From contig JAMXDE010000007.1 of assembly GCA_026770025.1 (NCBI GenBank), forward strand, positions 1,674,001 to 1,738,000: a stretch of 64,000 nt of DNA. The letters run 5' to 3'. The position numbers and the translations under genes were made by a program. Under the pieces are notes generated by a model. The model did not search any database. It was not told the origin of the DNA and saw only the letters and a program-made list of their open reading frames with translations. The stretch is from Craspedostauros australis. Lineage: Eukaryota; Bacillariophyta; Bacillariophyceae; Mastogloiales; Achnanthaceae. Shown in pieces: positions 57,201 through 64,000 of the stretch (within the stretch, counting starts at the first letter, position 1; each line of letters begins with the position of its first letter).

Positions 57201-58500
57201 CGGCCGAGTCTATTTGCAACGTCTCGTCCATGAGCATGTCATCGTCGAAGGAGCTGTTGCGTTGATTCATGCGGGTCCTGCCAGCGCCCGAGAGCGATCC
57301 ATCCAACAAGGATGTCATGCTGGCCGGTCTGCCCCACGATTCACCCGCATCGAGGTCTGTGGCCGACGATTCGAAGGGGAAATCCTCGTCATCATCTCGC
57401 ACGACCTCTTCATCCACGACTTCCTCCTCTTCGAGCAGCTCTTCCTCGAGCAAGGAATCACCATCGACGATCTCTTCATCAAAGACTTCTTCGACGATAT
57501 CCGTGGCCATTGTGCTTGCGGGTATCTCCGATGCAACCGATGCATCGTGTGTGGATTGTGCAATGTCACTGGGTTTGTCGCTTTCCGCTGCTGTCGCTTC
57601 AGGTTCATCCGCGTCGTTTGTGGTGGCGGGAGTTTCGTCAGCAGCATCAGTGACGGAAGGAGCTTCGTCAGTGGTGGGAGGAGCTTCGTCAGTGGCGGAA
57701 GGAGTCGCAGGAGCCTCAACAGGAGTGGCCTCAGCAGGAGTGGCCTCAGCAGGAGTAGCCTCAACATCAGCAGCCTCTTCAGTTGCAGCACCAGTGGGCG
57801 CATCGACACTTTTGACAGACTCCGGCGCGGGACTATCCCCCGTGATGGGCGGAGGTGGCAGCGGCACTGCGGCTGTCTTCGCAGGCTCCTTCGGTGTGGG
57901 CGTGAGGAACGACGCGCCGCCTGGCGACTTCAACTGCGCCGCCTTGCGCATGAACTCCGGCACGTTGTTCTGCGGCGGTTTCGGTGAGATCTTGACGGGC
58001 CTGAGGCTTGCAGAATGAGTGCTGCCGTCGAGAGGTGGCTGCAGCTGCGCCAGACGCTTATGAGACGAGCTCGCGAAGGATTGGCGGCTGCGCTGCAAGG
58101 GACTGTTCTTGCTGACTTCGTTGAGTTCGGCGTCGCGCACGTCTGGCTTGTGGGCTCCCTCCTGCTTCAGCGCCGTGTACTGGCGGATGCGGTCCTTGAG
58201 CGAGACGTTGGAGGTGCTGTCGTCGTCGGCCTTGCTGGCGAAGGAGCCCTTGGAATGCCGGCTGGAGATGGAGTTGTCGTTGCTTTCCGTGCCTGTGTTT
58301 CTCATTCCAGCTGCAGCTGCTGCTGATGTGTCTGGCTCGCTGTTGTTGGGGGTCACCACGTTGGGTTCGGACCCTGCCGCAGCCGTCCCTTCCTGCTCCT
58401 GGCCAGGCTCTTGGTCGGGCTCCTTGCCGAAGAGGAAGCCGCGACGGCTGCTGTCCTTCTTGCCCCGAAGCATCAGCTTCTTGCGGAGTTCAGGATCCAT
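54284..58500 (-). CDS. LRR receptor-like protein with large disordered cytosolic domain, spliced
   Basis: Exons 55125-58500 and 54284-54903 flank a 221-bp intron (GTAAGT donor, CACAG acceptor, phase 1) containing a GA microsatellite; the product is 1331 residues. Residues 1-925 are disordered, acidic and Ser/Pro/Gln-rich, with tandem ATPAEATPVEAP-like repeats and a poly-Gln run. One membrane helix (about 930-953) ends in LLLDDCDC. A Pro/Thr stalk with PPPPPPPP and a Cys-capped LRR N-terminal domain follow (LVVLYYSTNGDSW, VCQWFGVRC). After the intron come about eight plant-type LRRs (LTVLELRGNNFSGNIPESLG, LREFNFDNNNLSGSV) and a Cys cap CTCCTQCFP. The orientation (cytosolic N, outer C) matches the LRR family common in pennate diatoms. 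No kinase domain is present, so signalling partners are unknown. Paralogous to the next gene. Confidence 0.85.
54921..54954. repeat. GA microsatellite in the LRR gene intron
   Basis: A GA run with a few GGGA steps. On the coding strand it forms the CT-rich tract just before the acceptor and so may serve as its polypyrimidine tract. Confidence 0.85.
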
Positions 58501-59746
58501 GGTGCTTGTTTCTTTGCTTCCGACCTCTCTTTCACCTCTCTTTCACCTATGAATGAGGATATGCCTATGTCTGTGTCTATGCCTGTGTCTATGTATGTGG
58601 ATGTGTCACTCTCCTTCCCTCACTCTGTGTCCTTCTCTCTGACACTCTGACACTCTCACACCCTCACACTACCTGACTTGCCCAATTGTGCCGATCCTCT
58701 CTTGAGATGCTCTCTTCAATTCTGCAGTCACAACAATGGCACTCCACTCTGGCGCGCGAAATGGACAAGAAACTCTCTGTGGCATCAACAAAGGAATGTG
58801 ACTCTCGGACATGATTTCGTCAAGGCGAAGGAAGACACGCCCAATTTTTGGGAACATGTGTGACAACGGAAAGGGACGTCACGTCGCTCGGACTTTCTTT
58901 GTTTAACGTCGTTGGTGGCCAAATTCGTCCAATGTTCATCTCCCACCATGTGTTGGAGAGCGAAATGGAAAGGAGATCTCGTATCGTGTCAGATGTCGTT
59001 ACTCTACAGGAGGAGATTAGATGCGGAGATCAGAAAGCCTGCTCTGAAGTTATCAGAAAGCACCCATAGCGACATCAAGGAAGCAATCGCTAGCAAGACG
59101 AAGGTCGTCATCATCATTGCCTCCAATTTGACAAGATCCAAAACTAACGCAATCCGGAAGCCGATCGGATCTTTGCGACGGGTCATTTTCCCATTCGGAG
59201 TCGTCATTCCTTCCGACAATGTTCTTTCCCTGTGATCCACAAGTGATAGGTTAACAAACATCTCTTTCTCTCTCTTTCTCTCTCTGTTCTGTGGAGGAAT
59301 CAAAGAGGACGCGTTATGAGCCATATATATATCTATAATAGATCGCACTCAACAAGATACGTACGATTGATGAAGCGAGCAGGAGTGTGCCGGTCGTATG
59401 GTAGCGTCTCCCTTTCTCCTCTGAGTTGCAAACAGGAGGCAATATCTGCCGCCTGTATCGCAGAGTGTAGCTATTTGGCATTTTGATTTCACATGTTATG
59501 ATCGAGTATTGTACGAATATTGTAGTATGCTTGCTTTGCCAAGTCTCTCTCTCTCTCTGTCTCTTTGTTCATGCATGATAATATTTGTAATAATTGACAT
59601 CTACACAGTCGGTCGCTCCTTGCCTTCCATTCATTGATTTACTGATTCATTCATTCATCGATTCTTTCGTGCATTCGGTTGTATTATACTCTCGTACGGA
59701 GCAACGACCCCTCCATACGTACGTACGTGTGTGCTATTGCTGCTGT
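58501..59746. other. Intergenic between the two LRR genes
   Basis: About 1.25 kb, holding the promoter of the larger LRR gene and the 3' flank of the smaller one. TC/TTTC runs lie at 59263-59286 and 59544-59562, and an ATATAT run near 59325. No gene is supported. Confidence 0.5.
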
Positions 59747-61811
59747 TTAGAAGCACTGAGTGCAGCAGGTGCATGTCACCTCGGATATGCAATCCGCGGA
59801 CAGGATCTGAATCTCCACGACACCTGTACCACGACGACCGCACAATAGGTCAGTGACAGTGCCCGTGAATTCGTTACCTTGCAGTTGCAACTCGTCTGTT
59901 GTTGTATCATCGTCGTCAGTGTTGTGATTGTTCGTTGTGTTGGTAGCAGTGTTGTTGTTGTTGTTGTTGTTGTTGTTGGACAGGAGGAAAGGTGGAATGA
60001 ATAGTAAATGTGTGAGAATCCATGATGCATATGGCAGCGCAACAAAGCGAGATGCACATGCAGTAGCAACAGGCACAGCACTCACTCAAGGTGGCCAAGG
60101 TATCAAAGACGGTTGGAAATGGCCCGCTGAATCTGTTGTTGGCGAGGTTGATGAATTGTATGATTCGAAAGTTGGCGAATCCGTCCGGAAGGACGCCCGA
60201 GAAATCAGCGCCATCGACGTTCAGTTCATCCAGCGGCAGATCGAAGAGCTCGGCCGGCAAATTGCCCGTGATGCCGGTGCCGCCCAATCGCAATTTCGTC
60301 AGGGTGGGCATGTTGGCGATGGCCGCACCCGAGATGGTGCCGCGGATTTCGGGATTGTTGGATAGATCGAGCCATTCGAGGGAAGGATTGTAGACGCCGC
60401 TGGTGAGATCGCCGCGCAGGTTGTTGTCGGCGAGGTTGATGCGCGCCAGGCTGCTCATCTGGTTCAGCTCGTCGGGAATGACGCCCGTGAGGCTGTTGCC
60501 CTGGAGGCGCAGCTCGGCGACGTTGGCGAATTGTCCAAAGATGACGGGGATGGGTCCGGCGAGCTGGTTGTTCTCCATGAAGATGCGGGTGATGGTGTCC
60601 ACGGAACCAGAAAGGAAGTCAGAAGGGATGCCGTCGATCTGGTTTCCGCTGAGGACGATTTCGCGCATGTTGGTCAACGCGTTGAATCGTGGTGGGAAGG
60701 ATCCAGTGATGCCATTGTCGGCGGCGATGAAGGTACGCAAGAATTCGAGCTGACCGATGTCGTCTGGGATTGGCCCTTGCAGGTTGTTCCCAGTGAGTGC
60801 TCCTGTTGTCGTGACAAGCATGACAAGCATGACGATCATGACGAGTATGGTGCAATTGAAGCAAAACGAAATGAATAGAATAGAATGAAACGAATGAATG
60901 GATGAAAAGATGTGTGAGGTGTGTGGTGATGACAGTTGACGTTCACAAATCATAAAAGAGAACCATGTCTGGACGTCGCAGATCAACTCCCCATACTCGC
61001 AGTGTATGGTAGAGCACGGTTGCTTGATTTCTCCACATCCATGCATTTCCAGAGTGAACTTACCAAAGTTAAGCTCCGCCACTCTGCCATTCTCGCACAG
61101 CACAAAGGCCCAAGTGCAGTGATCGCTCTCCGGGTTCAGCCACCGGCCGTCGTTTGCGCAAGCCGTATCGCCCTGACCACACTGGGTCCAACCATCGCCG
61201 TTGAGGGAGTTGTACAGGACGACCAAGGTGTAGCGGTCCTCCACCGGTGGCACATCCGTCAGCTGGCCGATGAAGATGTCAGTGATCATGAATTCAGCAG
61301 CCCTGTATTGCGGGCTGGACTTGTCAGCGAACGGTTCCGTGCCAGAGACGGGGTAGCCGATGGTGTTGAGGAAGCTGAACAATCGTGCCGTGGTGGGCTC
61401 GAAGGTCGGCGTCTCGGACGGGAGCAGCGTCGGCACTGGCGTGGGAGCGAGCGTTGGTGACGGTGTGGGCGCCACGACCGGCGCGACAGTGTTTGGCACG
61501 ATCGGGGCCGCCACGGGTGCCTTGGACTGCGAAGGCGGGAAGGTGAGCGACCTGAGGTTGACGTCGTTGCAGTCGCAATCGTCGAGGAGCATGGGCACGA
61601 GGATGGCGGCGACCGCGAGCAGAGCGACGATGACCAAGCCGAAGATGATGCAGCGGTGGCGGGCCTTGGCCTTGTCGTCATCGGTGGGGCCGTCCATGTC
61701 ATCGTTCGCCCTGTTGCCATCGTCGGAGGACTGCGCGTCGTTGCGAGAGCCGCTGTCACCGTACCCGGCTGCGGCTCCGTTGGCCTGCTCTTCGTTGTAT
61801 GGTTGCAACAT
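59747..61811 (-). CDS. LRR receptor-like protein, short cytosolic domain, spliced
   Basis: Exons 61064-61811, 60086-60802 and 59747-59895, joined by introns of 261 and 190 bp with GTAAGT and GTGAGT donors (phase 1 both); the product is 537 residues. An acidic N-terminus of 50 residues precedes one membrane helix (about 54-76) ending LVPMLLDDCDC, and a PTPSPTLAPTPVPT stalk. The N-cap domain has LVVLYNSLNGDGWTQC and CTWAFVLCENGRV. Exon 2 holds about nine LRRs (LTGNNLQGPIPDDIG, VAELRLQGNSLTGVIPDEL). Exon 3 restores a final repeat, LNELQLQGNEFTGTV, and the Cys cap CTCCTQCF. Membrane-proximal, N-cap and C-cap motifs and the first intron's position match the neighbouring LRR gene, so they are tandem paralogues. 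The 3' intron has a GTT microsatellite. No kinase domain. The likely role is cell-surface recognition. Confidence 0.85.
59951..59979. repeat. GTT microsatellite in an LRR gene intron
   Basis: About nine GTT units inside the second intron of the smaller LRR gene. Confidence 0.9.
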
Positions 61812-63347
61812 GGTCTGGAGTGGGGTGCTGAGAGTGTTGCCTTGATGTGTTTGTTGCCTTGATGTCTTCGGTGTGTTTGGTGGTGCAGATGCAGTTATGA
61901 ATTGGGATGGGAATGCAGTTGTGTTGTGTTGTGTTGTGGGAATGGTCGCTCCAGCTGCCGCCTCAGTTTCTTCTCCACTTTCTGCTTGAGTTTGTGTTTC
62001 GAATCCTGACAGTGTTCAACTCCGTGCTTTCGGGAGTTGTGATGGATCAATGACCCTCGTTCTTTGTTGTGCCAACTCACGTGTGTCAACAGAGTATCGT
62101 CGTACTATAGTTGTTGTTGTTGTTGTTGTAAGTACGAATGCTACTATACTTTGGAGGGGTTCCGCTCAGCAAAGTGTGGCAGTTGCTGCTTCGGTTCTTT
62201 TCGCGGCCGACTTTGGCGACTGTTGCACCTCTTGGGTGTTGCTGTGTCCAATTCGTTTGCGCCTTCTCTTGTGGATGCGTGCCCAGATGTCTGCGTTGAT
62301 GGGATTTTGTGGATCGCACGCAGGGGTGAGAACGATGCCCCTCCGACCGCAGCCGTTGTTCGTGAAAGAATTTGGTCACAAAAGCGCATCACAACAAGAC
62401 TGGAAGCGGTGTTGGTCAATTCGGAGAGCCAAAAATGCGCTGCGCGAGGTTGCGACCGCGCGTGTCGTGTGTAACTTTGCGCAAACGGTAACAACTTGTG
62501 TGAGGATTTTTGTCACCGGTAATCTTATCCACGACTTTTGGCTAATTTTGTCCATCTCCATGTGCTTCACACGAGTCGGCAGGTTCCGAGAAAATCCCGC
62601 ACTTGCACGATCCTGTATGAATCACGCGTAATCGGGATTGGTTACCTACGATTGAAAGTGAGCCAACCATGTGGGGGCCCATCACTCCGACACGCACATT
62701 CCGAGTCCCAGCAGTCCTCATGGAAGGGGCGCCGCAGATTGCAAGTGCACCTCCGAAGAGAGGAGAAGGGCATGGATGTGAATGGAAAGAGATCGTCATG
62801 CCTGACGGTGGCAATGAGTTGCGTTTGATTGTTTGATTGGAATGTGTTGGCTTCAAAACATGTGGATCCAGGAGACACTACGACGACGACCAGCGTCGAC
62901 GACGGTGTTACTTCCGCAGGTGGCGTGGATGAAAATGAGATTGTCCGTATGTATAGTAAGATGAGGTGTGGATCGGGCTGTTCACAAGTCACGTCGATGG
63001 CAAACCATCTGCATTGCGTTGCTGGACAGAGGGCAGATCTCGACAGCGATGGGGTGCCGCCAAACGATGATCCGACATCAGTCACGAAACACTCATCTCG
63101 GCTCATTGTCGAGTGATCCCATGCATAGCATGCATTTCAGAATCGTTGTTGTGTCGCCCCCACATCATGCACACAAAGCAGCTGCAGCACCTTCCTTCCA
63201 AACATTAGATCAGCCGTCGCATTCAGCTCAAGGTCTGGCAAGTCCAGAATGGAGGGTGATGATGATGAGAACACGCAAACAAGCTCTGCATCGAAATCAC
63301 CATCGGAAGAGAAGATAAACTTGCACAGGTGCCACAGATGCAACAAA
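61812..63347. other. Intergenic
   Basis: About 1.5 kb between the LRR gene start (-) and tRNA-Leu (+). It includes a GTT run at 62109-62128. Open frames are short, Cys/Ser/Thr-biased and without recognisable domains. No supported gene. Confidence 0.45.
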
Positions 63348-63427
63348 GACATCGTGGCCGAGCGGTCTAAGGCGCAACGTTAAGGCCGTTGTCTTAATTG
63401 GCGTGGGTTCAAATCCCACCGATGTCA
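63348..63427 (+). tRNA. tRNA-Leu (anticodon AAG)
   Basis: A complete cloverleaf: perfect 7-bp acceptor GACATCG/CGATGTC with discriminator A, a D arm GCC...GGC, a 5-bp anticodon stem CAACG/CGTTG around loop TTAAGGC (anticodon AAG, with T33), a longer variable region (TCTTAATTGGC) and a perfect T stem GTGGG-TTCAAAT-CCCAC. The AAG anticodon, the A discriminator and the extended variable region identify it as leucine (codons CUU, and CUC by A34-to-inosine editing). It has no intron. A TTTTG follows a few bases downstream, at 63431, as expected for Pol III termination. Confidence 0.95.
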
Positions 63428-63757
63428 TCCTTTTGTTTTCCCCGAAACGGAGACTGTCTGTTTGTGCGTTGTTGTATGTCTGTTCATTTACATCGTTTCA
63501 TCGCGTGTTTGGGAATGGTATTGAACACAATCAGTTTAGACAGACAGACAAATAGCTTGAAATACAAACAGCTCTTCCTTTTGTTTCGGAAGCACACCGA
63601 AAACGAACGAACTCTTGTCTGTCGTTTTCCTCATCCACACGAACACACACAACAAAACCATTCTCACATGCGTCCGCTCATTCACAATCTCACACCACCT
63701 TGCACAACCCAGAACATCGCAGCAGAGGAGCAACAGCAACAGTAGCAGCAAGAAGCC
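63428..63757. other. Intergenic and 5' leader
   Basis: About 330 bases between tRNA-Leu and the next ATG. It has a T-rich Pol III stop just after the tRNA and a CAG/CAA-rich leader at 63720-63755. Confidence 0.5.
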
Positions 63758-64000
63758 ATGGCATCGCAAACAGAGCAGAACGGAATCGACATCAAGCAGG
63801 CATTGGAGATCCTTTCGGAGAGACCTGCGCATCATCATCATGGGCATGCGCACGCAAATGGCAAGGACGGGTCACAGCCACGATCCTGCGGCTGCCAGAG
63901 CACCGACATGCCCGACAACATCAAGGCCATGGGACAGGTCATCGACATGATTGGCAACGAAGACGAGGAAGATGCCGAAAAGAAAGCAGCAGAGCTTCAG
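63758..64000 (+). CDS. N-terminal part of an unknown protein, cut by the window edge
   Basis: An ATG in a strong context (AGAAGCCATGG) opens a frame that runs off the right edge: 81 residues beginning MASQTEQNGIDIKQALEILS. It has a His-rich run (HHHHGHAHA), a CGC pair and an acidic helix (IGNEDEEDAEKKAAELQ). It is too short to name. It is probably the true start of a gene, because the frame is composed like neighbouring coding sequence and the leader just upstream has in-frame stops. Confidence 0.6.
   Translation, partial: MASQTEQNGIDIKQALEILSERPAHHHHGHAHANGKDGSQPRSCGCQSTDMPDNIKAMGQVIDMIGNEDEEDAEKKAAELQ

Noticed and set aside
62050-62631. 193-residue plus-strand frame left of tRNA-Leu
   Set aside because: Cys/Val-biased by a GTT run, with no domain and no good start context.

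Overview
The window looks like nuclear DNA of a diatom or a close photosynthetic stramenopile. Genes lie on both strands, most with no intron or one short GT-AG intron. Proteins carry long disordered tails coded by CAA, CAG, GTT and similar trinucleotide runs. The organellar phenylalanyl-tRNA synthetase starts with a signal peptide ending in an AVA/FQ site, as in bipartite plastid presequences of algae with complex plastids. Diatom-type families are present: single-pass leucine-rich-repeat receptors with a Pro/Thr stalk, a Ty1/copia element, and a W/RGLE family of unknown function.

Layout. 0-9.3 kb: the 3' end of an unknown gene, an ankyrin-like protein (-) and a large membrane sensor (+). 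The sensor is the most interesting gene here. I read it as an eight-helix microbial-rhodopsin-like domain (RWAEW in one helix, ELLSK in the last) fused to a PAS-like region, a histidine-kinase core and a response-regulator receiver domain. 9.4-14.1 kb: a DYRK-type kinase (-, one intron). 15.6-17.3 kb: a GT64-type glycosyltransferase (+). 17.6-22.4 kb: a probable PIF/Harbinger DNA transposon with a DDE transposase (+) and a divergent 665-residue companion gene (-). 23.7-25.8 kb: organellar PheRS (+) and a BAP31-like ER protein (-), convergent.

25.8-37.1 kb is a repeat block. It holds a tRNA-derived remnant, a nearly whole copia element with both LTRs, a 5'-truncated fragment of a diatom RT-associated C-terminal domain, and a third partial LTR. 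37.4-39.7 kb: an ankyrin-repeat gene followed by a decayed BTB region, probably one former ankyrin-BTB gene.

40.6-64 kb: a Cys-rich single-pass protein (-), an unknown diatom-family protein (+), a type I L-asparaginase (-), a LamG-like membrane protein (+), the splicing factor CDC5 (-, one intron), two tandem paralogous LRR receptors (-) that share an intron position, tRNA-Leu(AAG) (+), and the start of an unknown gene (+).

Nothing suggests operons; the neighbours are functionally unrelated apart from the LRR pair and the transposon genes. Splice sites were assigned by eye from GT/AG signals, frame and family continuity. Start codons are the first in-frame ATG unless stated.
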